From assembly GCF_900156465.1 (NCBI RefSeq), contig NZ_LT707064.1:1090001-1154000 (forward strand): a DNA stretch of 64,000 bases, read 5' to 3'. The notes under the pieces are model-generated. The model saw only the letters and a program-made list of their open reading frames with translations, ran no database searches and had not been told where the DNA came from. Positions 48,923 through 57,859 of the stretch are shown piece by piece. Source of the stretch: Pseudomonas sp. 7SR1 (GTDB lineage: Bacteria; Pseudomonadota; Gammaproteobacteria; Pseudomonadales; Pseudomonadaceae). The first letter of the stretch is position 1; each line of letters starts with the position of its first letter. The translations under genes and the position numbers were made by a program.

Positions 48923-49891
48923 CTACAGAGCCGCGTCGATTTTCTTGGCTGCGTCTTCACTGACCCAGGCGTGCCAGACTTCAGGATGTTCCTTGAGGAA
49001 GATCTTCGCCAGTTTTGGCGACTCGATCCGCTCTTTGGCCATGCGCCCCAGGTTCTGGTTCAGGATATCGATGGGCAGGTTGACCTTTTCCAGCACGGCC
49101 ACCAGCTCCGGAGCCTCGTCGTGGAAGGTCTTGGACAGACCGACCTTGATGGTCACGCTCTTGTCCACGCCCGGCTTTTCTTCCAGTTTCACCAGGTCCA
49201 CCTGGCCCATCAGTGGCGTTGGCGACCAGTAGTAGAACAGGATCGGCTCGCCACGCTTGTAGCTGGACAACACTGCGGCATCCAGGGCCGGGCCGGTGCC
49301 TGGACGGAAGTTGGTGTAGGTTTTTTCCAAGCCGTAGCTCTTGAGCATTTCGCTGTTGTCCAGCTCGCAGGTCCAGCCGGCCGGGCAGTTGTAGAAACGG
49401 CCCTTGGACGGCTCTTCCGGATCCTTGAACACGGCGGCGTACTGGCCCAGGTCCGCGATGTTCTTCAGACCCGGCGCCTTGGCTTCGAGTTTGCGCTTGG
49501 CGTCGCCCTCGACCACATAGCGCGGTACGTACCAGCCTTCGATGGCGCCGACGACCGGAGCGCCGACACCCACCACCTTGCCGGCCTTCTCGGCCTTGTT
49601 CCACACTTCGCTGCGACCGACCCACTCTTCGGCGAATACCTGGATGTCATTGCTGCTCAGGGCGTTCTCCATGGTGATGGAGTTGCCCGGCAGGCTGTCG
49701 GTCTTGCAGTCGTAGCCTTTTTCCAGCACCACCTGCAGGACGTCTGTCAGCAACATGCCGCTTTCCCAGTTCAGGCCGGCGAACTTCACCGGTTTGCCCG
49801 ACTCGCACCAACCGGCCGCCTGCGTGGCGCCGGCACTGGCCAGCAGGCCCATGGACAGCAATGTGGTCAGCAGGGTCTTGTTCGATTTCAT
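48923..49891 (-). CDS. hutX: Histidine ABC transporter substrate-binding protein HutX
   Basis: Periplasmic OpuAC/ProX-type binding protein, 322 residues, with a signal peptide (LLTTLLSMGLLASAGATQA). Motifs include VKFAGLNWESGMLLTDVLQVVLEKGYD, QVFAEEWVGRSEVWNKA, FRPGTGPALDAAVLSSYKRGEPILFYYWSPTPLMG. Grouped with hutWV; specificity for histidine is inferred from the operon. Second OpuAC-type protein in the window besides the orphan at 40524-41471. Confidence 0.92.
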   Translation of the reverse strand: MKSNKTLLTTLLSMGLLASAGATQAAGWCESGKPVKFAGLNWESGMLLTDVLQVVLEKGYDCKTDSLPGNSITMENALSSNDIQVFAEEWVGRSEVWNKAEKAGKVVGVGAPVVGAIEGWYVPRYVVEGDAKRKLEAKAPGLKNIADLGQYAAVFKDPEEPSKGRFYNCPAGWTCELDNSEMLKSYGLEKTYTNFRPGTGPALDAAVLSSYKRGEPILFYYWSPTPLMGQVDLVKLEEKPGVDKSVTIKVGLSKTFHDEAPELVAVLEKVNLPIDILNQNLGRMAKERIESPKLAKIFLKEHPEVWHAWVSEDAAKKIDAAL

Positions 49892-49961
49892 TGTGTGACG
49901 CTCCTAATCAGTTGGATTGGCATACGGCAGTCAAGAGGCATCCAGCCCTGTCAACGTCCCA

Positions 49962-51428
49962 TCAGGCCGCTTGAATGCGACCCGCCCTGCTCGGTTGTGC
50001 GTCAACCGTGTCCTGCTCGACCGGCAGGATCAATCGATCGGGTACTGCGCTGTGCCATTTCCTGGCGGCGATGTAATACAGCGCCGCCGGAACCACCAGG
50101 CCGATGATCCAGGAAATGTCCACGCCGCCCATGGCCGCCACCAGCGGACCGGTATAGAACTTGGTGGCAATGAACGGCAATTGAATCAGGACACCTATTG
50201 CGTAGACGCTGATACCGAGGCCATTCCAACGACCGTAGCGGCCGTTCGGGTCGGCCAGGGCCGGCACGTCATAGCGCTCGCGGGTGATGCAGTAGTAGTC
50301 CACCAGGTTGATCGCGCTCCAGGGCGTGAAGAACGCCAGCAAGAACAGGATGAAGGACTTGAACGCACCAAGGAACGAGTGCTGGCCGAGCAGCGCGATC
50401 AGCGTCGCGGCGCCCACGATGAACACTACGAAGACCAGGCGTTGCAGGCGCGTGACGTTCAGGTGCCCCCGGAAACCGCTGATGATGGTGGCAATGCACA
50501 TGAAGCTGCCGTAGGAGTTCAGGGTGGAAATCGTGACCTTGCCGAACGCGATGCTGAAGTACAGCAGCGCAGCGGTGGCGCCGGTACCGCCCAGGCCCAC
50601 GATGTAGGCCACTTCATGGCCCGCGAACTGCCCGTTGGCCGAGGCGGCGGCAAATACGCCGAGGATCATCGCCACCTGTGCGCCGATGACCGAACCGGCG
50701 CCTGCGGCAAAGAAGGTTTTCACCGAGGAAGTCTTGCTCGGCAGGTAACGCGAATAGTCAGCCACGTAGGGGCCGAAGGCGATCTGCCAGGAAGCCGCGA
50801 GCGACACCGCCAGCAGGAAGCTGCTCCAGCTGAAATGGCGGATCTGCAGCAGCGCGCCAACGTCCGTCTGGCTGATCAGGCGAGCGAACAGGTAAACGAA
50901 GGCAATGACGCCAATGACGCTGGCGACCCGGCCGATGAAGTGGATCACCCGATAACCCAGCACCGTCACCAGCACGATGACACTGGCGAAGATCAGGATG
51001 CCCGCACTGTCGCTGACGCCGAACAACTGCCCCAGCGCCTGGCCGGAAAGCACGGTGCCCGTCGCCGTGAAGCCCAGGTACATCAGGCACACCAGTACGA
51101 TCGGGATCGCCGCCCCATAGACACCGAACTGCACCCGGCTGGAGATCATCTGCGGCAGGCCAAGCTTGGGCCCTTGCGCGGCATGCAAGGCCATGACGCC
51201 ACCGCCCAGTACCTGGCCAATCAGCAAGCCGATCAACGACCAGAACACATCACCCCCCAGCACCACCGCCAATGCACCGGTGACAATGGCAGTGATTTGC
51301 AGGTTGGCCCCCATCCAAAGGGTGAACTGGCTCAACAATCGGCCGTGTCTCTCCGCTTCCGGGATATAGTCGATCGAGCGTCGCTCGATCAACGGCTTGC
51401 TGCTTGCGCGAGTGCTGGTGACAGCCAT
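49962..51428 (-). CDS. NCS1-family transporter, probable urocanate/histidine-pathway permease
   Basis: 488-residue polytopic protein with about 12 transmembrane helices of the nucleobase-cation-symport-1 (cytosine/allantoin/hydantoin permease) family. Typical are MGANLQITAIVTGALAVVLGG, WQIAFGPYVADYSRYLP and FFTPWSAINLVDYYCITRERYDV. In fluorescent pseudomonads the transporter beside hutU has been assigned to urocanate uptake (HutTu), and position supports this, but the sequence alone only shows an NCS1 carrier. Lies between hutU and hutX. Confidence 0.88.
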   Translation of the reverse strand: MAVTSTRASSKPLIERRSIDYIPEAERHGRLLSQFTLWMGANLQITAIVTGALAVVLGGDVFWSLIGLLIGQVLGGGVMALHAAQGPKLGLPQMISSRVQFGVYGAAIPIVLVCLMYLGFTATGTVLSGQALGQLFGVSDSAGILIFASVIVLVTVLGYRVIHFIGRVASVIGVIAFVYLFARLISQTDVGALLQIRHFSWSSFLLAVSLAASWQIAFGPYVADYSRYLPSKTSSVKTFFAAGAGSVIGAQVAMILGVFAAASANGQFAGHEVAYIVGLGGTGATAALLYFSIAFGKVTISTLNSYGSFMCIATIISGFRGHLNVTRLQRLVFVVFIVGAATLIALLGQHSFLGAFKSFILFLLAFFTPWSAINLVDYYCITRERYDVPALADPNGRYGRWNGLGISVYAIGVLIQLPFIATKFYTGPLVAAMGGVDISWIIGLVVPAALYYIAARKWHSAVPDRLILPVEQDTVDAQPSRAGRIQAA

Positions 51429-51474
51429 GGTTCAACCTCTGTGGATTGTTCTGGAATTCATTGCGCTGCTACTT

Positions 51475-51588
51475 CCCCTGTGGAAGCGAGCTTGCTCCGG
51501 GCGGCGATCCGACGATAGCGGTGGGTCAGCAGACAATGCTGTTGACTGACACTCCCTCATCGCGAGCAAGCTCGCTCCCACAAGGGGC
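51475..51588. repeat. Inverted REP pair between hutU and the NCS1 transporter gene
   Basis: CCCCTGTGGAAGCGAGCTTGC and ATCGCGAGCAAGCTCGCTCC followed by CACAAGGGG, in opposite orientation about 60 bp apart. The outer CCCC/GGGG ends pair as well. Confidence 0.8.
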
Positions 51589-51594
51589 CCGGGG

Positions 51595-53283
51595 TTATTT
51601 GCCAGTGATCATCGGCAGGTTCAGCCCCTGCTCCTTCGCGCAATCAATGGCGATCTGGTAACCGGCGTCGGCATGGCGCATTACCCCGGTACCCGGGTCG
51701 TTGTGCAGCACGCGCGCAATCCGCTCGGCCGCTTCATCGGTACCGTCGCAGACGATGACCATGCCCGAATGCTGGGAGAAGCCCATGCCAACACCACCAC
51801 CATGGTGCAGCGACACCCAGGTCGCACCGCTGGCGGTGTTGAGCAAGGCGTTGAGCAGCGGCCAGTCGGAGACGGCATCGGAACCGTCCTGCATGGATTC
51901 GGTTTCACGGTTGGGGCTGGCCACGGAACCGGAGTCCAGGTGGTCGCGACCGATGACGATCGGCGCCGACAATTCGCCGCTGCGTACCATTTCGTTGAAA
52001 GCCAGGCCCAGCTTGGCGCGCTGGCCCAGCCCGACCCAGCAGATACGCGCCGGCAAGCCCTGGAAGCTGATGCGCTCGCGGGCCATGTCCAGCCAGTTGT
52101 GCAGGTGGGCGTCATCGGGAATCAGTTCCTTGACCTTGGCGTCGGTCTTGTAGATGTCCTGCGGATCGCCGGACAGCGCGGCCCAACGGAACGGACCGAT
52201 GCCGCGGCAGAACAGCGGACGGATATAGGCCGGGACGAAACCAGGGAAGTCGAAGGCATTCTCGACGCCTTCTTCCTGGGCCATCTGGCGGATATTGTTA
52301 CCGTAGTCGAAGGTCGGCACGCCCATTTTCTGGAAGGCCAGCATGGCTTTCACATGTACCGCCATCGATTGCTTGGCGGCTTTCACCACGGCGGCGGGCT
52401 CGGTCTTGGCGCGGGCGCGGTATTCGTCCCAGGTCCAACCGGCCGGCAGATAGCCGTTGAGGGGATCGTGGGCGCTGGTCTGGTCGGTGACCATGTCCGG
52501 GCGCACACCACGACGGACCATTTCCGGCAGGATCTCGGCAGCGTTCCCGCACAGGGCGATGGAAATCGCCTTGCCTTCGGCGGTGTATTTCTCGATGCGC
52601 GCCAGTGCGTCGTCGAGGTCGGTGGCCTGCTCGTCGACGTAGCGGGTTTTCAGGCGGAAATCGATGCTGACCTGCTGGCACTCGATGTTCAGCGAGCATG
52701 CACCGGCCAGGGTCGCGGCCAACGGCTGGGCGCCCCCCATGCCACCCAGGCCGGCGGTCAGGACCCAGCGCCCCTTGAGGTTGGAGCCGTAGTGCTGGCG
52801 ACCGGCCTCGACGAAGGTTTCATAAGTGCCCTGCACGATGCCCTGGCTGCCGATGTAGATCCAGCTGCCGGCGGTCATCTGGCCGTACATGGCCAGGCCC
52901 TTGGCGTCGAGTTCGTTGAAATGTTCCCAACTGGCCCAGTGCGGCACCAGGTTGGAGTTGGCGATCAGCACCCGTGGCGCATTGGCGTGGGTCTTGAACA
53001 CGCCCACCGGCTTGCCGGATTGCACCAGCAGGGTTTCGTCGTCGTTCAGGTGGGTCAGGCTTTCGACGATCTTGTCGTAGCACTCCCAATTGCGCGCCGC
53101 GCGACCGATGCCACCGTAGACCACCAGCTCCTTGGGATTCTCGGCCACTTCCGGGTCGAGGTTGTTCATCAGCATGCGCAGCGGCGCTTCGGTCAGCCAG
53201 CTTTTGGCGGTCAGGGTGTTACCGCGGGGAGCGCGGATTTCAACGTCACGGTATTTTTCGGTTTTGCGGGTAGCGTCGGTCAC
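51595..53283 (-). CDS. hutU: Urocanate hydratase
   Basis: Converts urocanate to imidazolone propionate with tightly bound NAD. The 562 residues start at a GTG preceded by GAGGAG. Conserved segments are [36 protein letters not shown]-binding [27 protein letters not shown] and [17 protein letters not shown], with [15 protein letters not shown] near the end. It is the first catabolic gene after the sigma-54/HutC-operator region. Confidence 0.98.
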   Translation of the reverse strand: MTDATRKTEKYRDVEIRAPRGNTLTAKSWLTEAPLRMLMNNLDPEVAENPKELVVYGGIGRAARNWECYDKIVESLTHLNDDETLLVQSGKPVGVFKTHANAPRVLIANSNLVPHWASWEHFNELDAKGLAMYGQMTAGSWIYIGSQGIVQGTYETFVEAGRQHYGSNLKGRWVLTAGLGGMGGAQPLAATLAGACSLNIECQQVSIDFRLKTRYVDEQATDLDDALARIEKYTAEGKAISIALCGNAAEILPEMVRRGVRPDMVTDQTSAHDPLNGYLPAGWTWDEYRARAKTEPAAVVKAAKQSMAVHVKAMLAFQKMGVPTFDYGNNIRQMAQEEGVENAFDFPGFVPAYIRPLFCRGIGPFRWAALSGDPQDIYKTDAKVKELIPDDAHLHNWLDMARERISFQGLPARICWVGLGQRAKLGLAFNEMVRSGELSAPIVIGRDHLDSGSVASPNRETESMQDGSDAVSDWPLLNALLNTASGATWVSLHHGGGVGMGFSQHSGMVIVCDGTDEAAERIARVLHNDPGTGVMRHADAGYQIAIDCAKEQGLNLPMITGK

Positions 53284-53384
53284 AGCAAAAACTCCTCAGC
53301 GATCAATCCAGACCAGCCCGGACAGGGCAGCTATTTCTGCGGACGTTGCGCTGAGTGAAGGTGACTCATACGCATACGTCTTTA

Positions 53385-53398
53385 CTTGTATGTACAAG
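53385..53398. promoter_or_regulatory. HutC operator at the hutU promoter
   Basis: CTTGTA-TG-TACAAG, a perfect 6-bp dyad with a 2-bp centre. It matches the TTGTAnnTACAA-type site known for HutC. It is centred about 12 bp downstream of the -12 box of the adjacent sigma-54 promoter, i.e. at the expected start of transcription. Confidence 0.75.
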
Positions 53399-53402
53399 CA
53401 TA

Positions 53403-53420
53403 TGCAATCAAGCGGCCAAC
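53403..53420 (-). promoter_or_regulatory. Sigma-54 promoter of hutU and downstream hut genes
   Basis: On the minus strand TTGGCC-GCTTGA-TTGCAT has GG and GC exactly 10 bp apart and a consensus TTGCA -12 box. RpoN-dependent hutU transcription, activated by CbrB or NtrC, is established for P. fluorescens SBW25 and P. putida. Confidence 0.75.
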
Positions 53421-53617
53421 TTGTCGATGACAGGCTTGCAGGAGACTTTAGGTTTGGCTGAAAGCCCCGTGATTGAGCGGCTCCAGAGCCAGATGAAATT
53501 TCTGAAGGAGGGATTTGTGAGCAGGACAGGCAGGTTACGAAAGCGCGGTTCTGCGCCACGCTGGGGCATTCGGTAACAAGTTGGTGCAAAGCGGGAACAA
53601 CGAGAGCGGAGCCTTTA

Positions 53618-53642
53618 TGGCAAGGGAGCTTGTTCCCTCGCC
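53618..53642 (-). terminator. Hairpin after hutD
   Basis: GGCAAGGGA-GCTTGT-TCCCTCGCC (one mismatch) lies 22 bp after the hutD stop. There is no T-run, so it may be a REP remnant or RNA-stabilising hairpin rather than a true terminator. Confidence 0.4.
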
Positions 53643-53663
53643 ACTAAAGCACTTCGTCGGAAA

Positions 53664-54233
53664 TCAGCGGGCCGTCAGCTCGATCACACAGCATTGGCCG
53701 TGGCTGGTGATGTCCAGCAGCCCGGTGTTGCTCAATTGCAAGCAGTCGTAGAGGCCCAGGTTAACGGCGGACTCGCCAACCCTGATCGCCAACCCCGGGG
53801 CCGCGCTGAACACCAGCACCGTCTGCGCCTCGCTGAAAAACCGCTGCTGGCCTCCCAGCCATTGCAACCGCGCGTGAAAACGCTGGGGGGCATAGATCAG
53901 GTTGAAATCGCGAATCGGCCCGCCCAGCAAGGTGCAATGCACATGGCTCTCGCCGCTGAAGGCAAAGGGGTCCAGCGGATGCAAAGGTCGCGTGGCCTGG
54001 CCATCGACGTTCAGCGTCATGCCGTCTCCCTGCAGGACGCTGATGATCCTTTCGTAGCCGGCAAAGGTGGAAAAACCGCCCGACTCGGCGATATCGGCAA
54101 TCGACAGGCGCCAGCCGAAACCTTCCAGGCCGGTGCCGGCGTCACGGGTGATTTCCTCGGTACTGCCGCCACCGTTTTTCCAGGGCATGCGGGGATAGTC
54201 CGCAGCCCGCAGAACTGTCATCTGATTCGTCAT
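53664..54233 (-). CDS. hutD: HutD family cupin protein
   Basis: 189-residue bicupin conserved with hutC in pseudomonads. N-terminal MTVLRAADYPRMPWKNGGGSTEEI and FGWRLSIADIAESGGFSTFAGYERIISVLQGDG are typical of the HutD/Ves family. In P. fluorescens it has been proposed to govern the upper level of hut induction, perhaps by binding a pathway intermediate; the mechanism is not settled. Translationally coupled to hutC (ATGA). Initiation at an ATG four codons later is possible. Confidence 0.94.
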   Translation of the reverse strand: MTNQMTVLRAADYPRMPWKNGGGSTEEITRDAGTGLEGFGWRLSIADIAESGGFSTFAGYERIISVLQGDGMTLNVDGQATRPLHPLDPFAFSGESHVHCTLLGGPIRDFNLIYAPQRFHARLQWLGGQQRFFSEAQTVLVFSAAPGLAIRVGESAVNLGLYDCLQLSNTGLLDITSHGQCCVIELTAR

Positions 54234-54979
54234 TTATGAAACCGACCTTCCAGGCTGTGACGGGAACCGGGGTGGATCAGGCGCGCGGCGGTCACCGGCT
54301 GGCGCCCGGACCAGGTGCGGCGACGGATCAACAGGCACGGCTCGCCCCGTTCGATCTGCAGCAGCTTGCACTCGCTCGGCTCGGCGAGGATCGCCTCCAC
54401 CACATGCTCGCCCTCGGTCAGCGGCGCGACCTGGTTCAGATAGGCATAGGGCGTCTGCAGGGTGAAATCCTGCTTGAGGTAGTCCGGCGCCACCAGCGCA
54501 TTGACGAAACGGTCCTCGATCTGCACCGGGATGTCGTTCTCGAAATGCACGATCAGAGAATGGAACACCTTCTGGCCTTCGCGCATCTCCAGGGCCAGGG
54601 CACGCTCGGAACCGGCGGCCTCTTCTTCCAGGGTGATGACCTTGCAGGTATGGCGATGGCCACGGGAGGCGATTTCGTCGGCGATGTTATGCACTTCGAA
54701 CAAAGCGGACTGGCTCTTGGGTTCAGCCACGAAGGTACCGACCCCCTGCATGCGCACCAGCAGGCCGTCGGCGGTCATCTCCCGCAGGGCGCGGTTGATG
54801 GTCATGCGACTGAAGCCCAACTGACTGACCAGTTCGCTTTCCGATGGCACGCGGTAATGCGGTGGCCAGTTTCCACTGTCGATCTGCTGGGTAATCATCT
54901 GTTTGACGCGGGCGTACAAGGGCGCCGGACTGTCGCCCATGTTCGCGGCAATTGGTGGTTTGGCAGGCGGAGTCGGCAC
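54230..54979 (-). CDS. hutC: Histidine utilisation repressor HutC (GntR family)
   Basis: GntR/HutC repressor released by urocanate. It starts at a GTG with AGGGA 8 bp upstream, giving 249 residues, the normal length; a longer frame extends 51 codons without homology. N-terminal winged helix-turn-helix (APLYARVKQMITQQI...VPSESELVSQLGFSRMTINRALREMTADGLLVRMQGVGTFV) and C-terminal UTRA ligand domain (ALFEVHNIADEIASRGH..., VEAILAEPSECKLLQIERGEPCLLIRRRTW). Its stop overlaps hutD. Likely operators lie before hutU and hutF. Confidence 0.97.
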   Translation of the reverse strand: MPTPPAKPPIAANMGDSPAPLYARVKQMITQQIDSGNWPPHYRVPSESELVSQLGFSRMTINRALREMTADGLLVRMQGVGTFVAEPKSQSALFEVHNIADEIASRGHRHTCKVITLEEEAAGSERALALEMREGQKVFHSLIVHFENDIPVQIEDRFVNALVAPDYLKQDFTLQTPYAYLNQVAPLTEGEHVVEAILAEPSECKLLQIERGEPCLLIRRRTWSGRQPVTAARLIHPGSRHSLEGRFHK

Positions 54980-55201
54980 GGCGGTTCCCTGTTCTGCGAA
55001 TGAGATTACAAATGTCCTGTAGCCCAGATACTGTTCCTTCTTGACGGCGTCTCTTGCCGTCATCCTGCGTTGCCGCTCCTCGCCACAGCCTGCTATGACT
55101 CGGCGCGGCGCCTGCCTGACGACAAGAGCCACACATCAAAAAAGAACGTATCTATGAAACAGGACATTAGCTTGCCGGAGTTTACCGGCCAGGCAAACGT
55201 C

Positions 55202-55217
55202 TGTATATGTATATACA
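55202..55217. promoter_or_regulatory. HutC-type operator upstream of hutF
   Basis: TGTATATGTATATACA contains the perfect dyad TGTATATACA (55208-55217) preceded by another TGTATA half-site. It lies 25 bp before the hutF ATG in the divergent hutC/hutF gap and resembles the operator before hutU. The rest of the 262-bp gap shows no gene. Confidence 0.65.
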
Positions 55218-55241
55218 AATTACGCACGATGAGGTTCGACC

Positions 55242-56606
55242 ATGCCCGCCTTTTTTGCCGAACGCGCGCTGCTGCCTAGTGGATGGGCCAATGATGTACG
55301 TCTTGAAGTCGACGCCGCTGGCGTCCTGACTCATGTCCAGGCCGGCTCCCACGCAGACGGCGCCGAACGGCTGGGAGGTCCGTTGTTGCCGGGCATGCCG
55401 AACCTGCACTCCCATGCCTTCCAACGGGCCATGGCCGGGCTGGCGGAAGTGGCGGGCAACCCCAACGACAGTTTCTGGACCTGGCGCGACCTGATGTATC
55501 GCCTCGTCGGGAAAATCAGCCCCGATCAACTGGGCATCATTGCCCGGCAGTTGTACATCGAAATGCTCAAGGCCGGTTACACCTCGGTCGCCGAATTCCA
55601 CTATGTGCACCACGATACCGACGGCACACCCTATGCCGACCCGGCTGAACTGGCCTTGCGCATCAGCCACGCCGCCCAGGCGGCCGGCATCGGGCTGACC
55701 CTGCTGCCAGTGCTCTACAGCCACTCCGGTTTCGGAGGCCAGGCACCCAACGAAGGGCAACGCCGCTTCATCAACAGCACCGAAAACTACCTCAAGCTGC
55801 AAACACGCTTGCAGCCGATTCTGGCTGCACAACCGACCCAGGCGCTGGGCCTGTGCTTCCACTCATTGCGTGCCGTGACGCCCAGGCAGATCCAGGACGT
55901 GCTGGCCGCGAGCGACCGCCATTGCCCGGTGCACATCCATATCGCCGAGCAGCAAAAGGAAGTCGACGATTGCCTGGGCTGGAGTGGCGCCCGTCCGTTG
56001 CAATGGCTGTACGAAAACGTCGAGGTCGACCCGCGCTGGTGCCTGGTGCATGCCACCCACGCCAACGCCGACGAAGTCGCCCTCATGGCCAGGAGCCGGG
56101 CGATCGCCGGCCTGTGCCTGACCACCGAAGCCAACCTGGGCGACGGTATTTTCCCGGCGGTGGATTTCATCGCCCAAGGTGGACGCCTGGGCATCGGTTC
56201 CGATAGCCATGTGTCATTGAGCGTAGTGGAGGAATTGCGTTGGCTGGAATACGGCCAGCGCCTGCGGGATCAACGGCGCAACCGCCTGTATCGACCAGAC
56301 CAGCCAATGGTCGGCCGCACCTTGTTCGATGCGGCCCTGGAAGGCGGCGCCCAGGCGCTGGGGCAAGCGGTCGGTGCCCTCGACGTCGGCAAACGCGCCG
56401 ACTGGCTGGTGCTCGACGGCAACGACCCTTACCTGGCCACTGCCAGGGGCGACGGGATACTCAATCGCTGGCTGTTTGCCGGCGGGGATCGTCAGGTGCG
56501 TGATGTGATGGTCGGCGGGCAATGGGTCGTGCGCGATGGATGTCATGCCGGGGAAGAAGAAAGCGCCCGGGCGTTTGCCCAGGTCTTGCGCGAACTTCTG
56601 GACTGA
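55242..56606 (+). CDS. hutF: Formiminoglutamate deiminase
   Basis: Converts N-formimino-glutamate to N-formyl-glutamate plus ammonia. The 454-residue amidohydrolase has metal ligands in NLHSHAFQRAMAG, HIHIAEQ, LVHATHANADE and GIGSDSHVSLS. Transcribed divergently from hutCD-U..., with a GAGG ribosome-binding site and a HutC-like operator overlapping the promoter region. Its presence together with HutG deformylase shows the five-step pathway. Confidence 0.97.
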   Translation: MPAFFAERALLPSGWANDVRLEVDAAGVLTHVQAGSHADGAERLGGPLLPGMPNLHSHAFQRAMAGLAEVAGNPNDSFWTWRDLMYRLVGKISPDQLGIIARQLYIEMLKAGYTSVAEFHYVHHDTDGTPYADPAELALRISHAAQAAGIGLTLLPVLYSHSGFGGQAPNEGQRRFINSTENYLKLQTRLQPILAAQPTQALGLCFHSLRAVTPRQIQDVLAASDRHCPVHIHIAEQQKEVDDCLGWSGARPLQWLYENVEVDPRWCLVHATHANADEVALMARSRAIAGLCLTTEANLGDGIFPAVDFIAQGGRLGIGSDSHVSLSVVEELRWLEYGQRLRDQRRNRLYRPDQPMVGRTLFDAALEGGAQALGQAVGALDVGKRADWLVLDGNDPYLATARGDGILNRWLFAGGDRQVRDVMVGGQWVVRDGCHAGEEESARAFAQVLRELLD

Positions 56607-56613
56607 CGAAATG

Positions 56614-56703
56614 CGGGAGCGAGCCTGCTCGCGATGAGGCCTTCGCATTCAACACGAGGTTGACTGGACGTCCGTCATCGCGAGCAGGCTCGCTCCCAAA
56701 GGG
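56614..56703. repeat. Inverted REP pair between hutF and blc
   Basis: GGGAGCGAGCCTGCTCGCGAT and ATCGCGAGCAGGCTCGCTCCC, exact reverse complements, separated by about 40 bp, between two convergent genes. Confidence 0.85.
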
Positions 56704-56718
56704 GCTCTTCGAAGCGGT

Positions 56719-57288
56719 TCAATCCGAGGTTCGGGCCATCTGCCGATCCGACGCACGCCAGATCAACCGTGTCGTGTCGTAGCCTTGCTGGCGCGCCCTG
56801 CTGAGCAGTTCTTCACGAACGTCGACATTGACGGTGGGCGTACGGGACAGCAGCCACATGTAGCGTCGGCTCGGGTCACCCACGATGGCGGTCTTGTAGT
56901 CTTCGCTGACGTACAGCACCCAATATTGCCCCTTTGCCACACCCGGCAGGATGCGGGAAAACCAGGTATCGAACTCGACCCAGAGCTTGTCGGTCTTGCC
57001 CGGCACCTGTGGCTTGGCGGTGCCCTTGGCTTCTTCCCACTGCCAGTCCGAAGTCAGGCAGCGATTGAGTACACCCAGGTTGCCGTCGGGCTTGAGGGTG
57101 TAGTGAGCTTCCGATTGCGCGCAGTTGCGCTGGAAATACATTGGCAGGCGGGCCAACTCGTACCAGGTCCCTTGGTAACGCTTGAGATTGACACTGTTGA
57201 CGGTCTTGGGCGCCAACGGGTCTTCGCCAGAAGTGGCACAGCCGGCCAGTACCAGGCCAGCTAAAAGCACTAACAATAACCGCATCAT
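56719..57288 (-). CDS. blc: Outer-membrane lipoprotein Blc (bacterial lipocalin)
   Basis: 189-residue lipocalin with lipobox LAGC at residues 14-17 (MMRLLLVLLAGLVLAGC). Lipocalin signatures are RYQGTWYELARLPMYFQRNC (GxW motif), YWVLYVSEDYKTAIVGDPSRRYMWLLSRTP and a C-terminal helix. Thought to bind lysophospholipids or lipids and to respond to envelope stress. Followed upstream by the small lipoprotein gene in the same direction (31 bp gap), probably cotranscribed. Confidence 0.95.
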   Translation of the reverse strand: MMRLLLVLLAGLVLAGCATSGEDPLAPKTVNSVNLKRYQGTWYELARLPMYFQRNCAQSEAHYTLKPDGNLGVLNRCLTSDWQWEEAKGTAKPQVPGKTDKLWVEFDTWFSRILPGVAKGQYWVLYVSEDYKTAIVGDPSRRYMWLLSRTPTVNVDVREELLSRARQQGYDTTRLIWRASDRQMARTSD

Positions 57289-57319
57289 TATTTTTCTCCC
57301 GCAGGCCTCTGGCCTCGGT

Positions 57320-57574
57320 TTACTTCAGGCCTTGGCCGGAAAACATCAACACTTTGTCACCGGCATACTGCACGCTGATAAAGCTTTTCTGGTCGCCCCA
57401 GGTGCAACTGGACATGCCGAGCGCGCCCGAACAATCGGTCGGTTTCCCCAGTAACGTTTCGACTTCGGCCTTGGACATGCCGGCCGACAGCTTCGAATAG
57501 TTTTCCTGGTTGACTTTGCTGCAGGCGGCCAGAAAGACGCACAAAGACAACAACGCGATAGAACGCAGGGACAT
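57320..57574 (-). CDS. Small lipoprotein, BamE/SmpA-like fold
   Basis: 84-residue lipoprotein: signal peptide MSLRSIALLSLCVFLAAC with the lipidation Cys in LAAC. A compact domain YSKLSAGMSKAEVETLLGKPTDC...SCTWGD...ISVQYAGDKVLMFSGQGL follows, which has the GMSKAEVxxLLGKP pattern of SmpA/OmlA/BLIP-like folds. The function is unknown. The start 23 codons inside the longest frame gives the signal peptide. Confidence 0.88.
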   Translation of the reverse strand: MSLRSIALLSLCVFLAACSKVNQENYSKLSAGMSKAEVETLLGKPTDCSGALGMSSCTWGDQKSFISVQYAGDKVLMFSGQGLK

Positions 57575-57645
57575 CGGGTAACTCCTGGAGCGGAAGGGAG
57601 GTGGCAGGGTGCCAACCAGAACCTTAGAAGAGAAAACCGTCATCT

Positions 57646-57661
57646 GGTTCCCCGGGGAACC
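57646..57661. promoter_or_regulatory. 16-bp perfect palindrome upstream of the small lipoprotein gene
   Basis: GGTTCCCC-GGGGAACC in the 285-bp gap between the divergent lipoprotein and chemoreceptor genes. Candidate operator; the regulator is unknown. Confidence 0.3.
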
Positions 57662-57755
57662 GGCTATTTATTGGGCCAAACCCAGGCACTTCGTCGGTAA
57701 ATCAACCAGTTTGTGACGGCGTCGTGCATTTCGTCGGGAATACGTCATCAGCACC

Positions 57756-57782
57756 TGAATCGCGACGCCGGGGAGCCGATAA
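57756..57782 (+). promoter_or_regulatory. FliA (sigma-28) promoter of the PctA-type chemoreceptor
   Basis: TGAA, a 15-bp spacer and an exact GCCGATAA -10 match the flagellar sigma-28 consensus TAAA-N15-GCCGATAA, 77 bp upstream of the ATG. The coding start is placed downstream of it, although the frame stays open upstream. Confidence 0.7.
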
Positions 57783-57859
57783 AAAGACCAGCGCCAAAAA
57801 TCGCGTTATGGCACATTGACGCCCCCTTCCTGACCAGCTTCTGTTCGGTAGCTTTCTTA

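Larger units (their letters stand above)
53284..53663. other. Regulatory region between hutD and hutU
   Basis: 380 bp without a credible gene. It holds a HutC-type operator, a sigma-54-like promoter for hutU, and a hairpin (53618-53642, GGCAAGGGA-GCTTGT-TCCCTCGCC) that probably ends the hutCD transcript. Confidence 0.75.

Noticed and set aside
54980..55132. N-terminal extension of HutC
   Set aside because: No family similarity; the GTG at 54979 has a good ribosome-binding site and gives the standard length.
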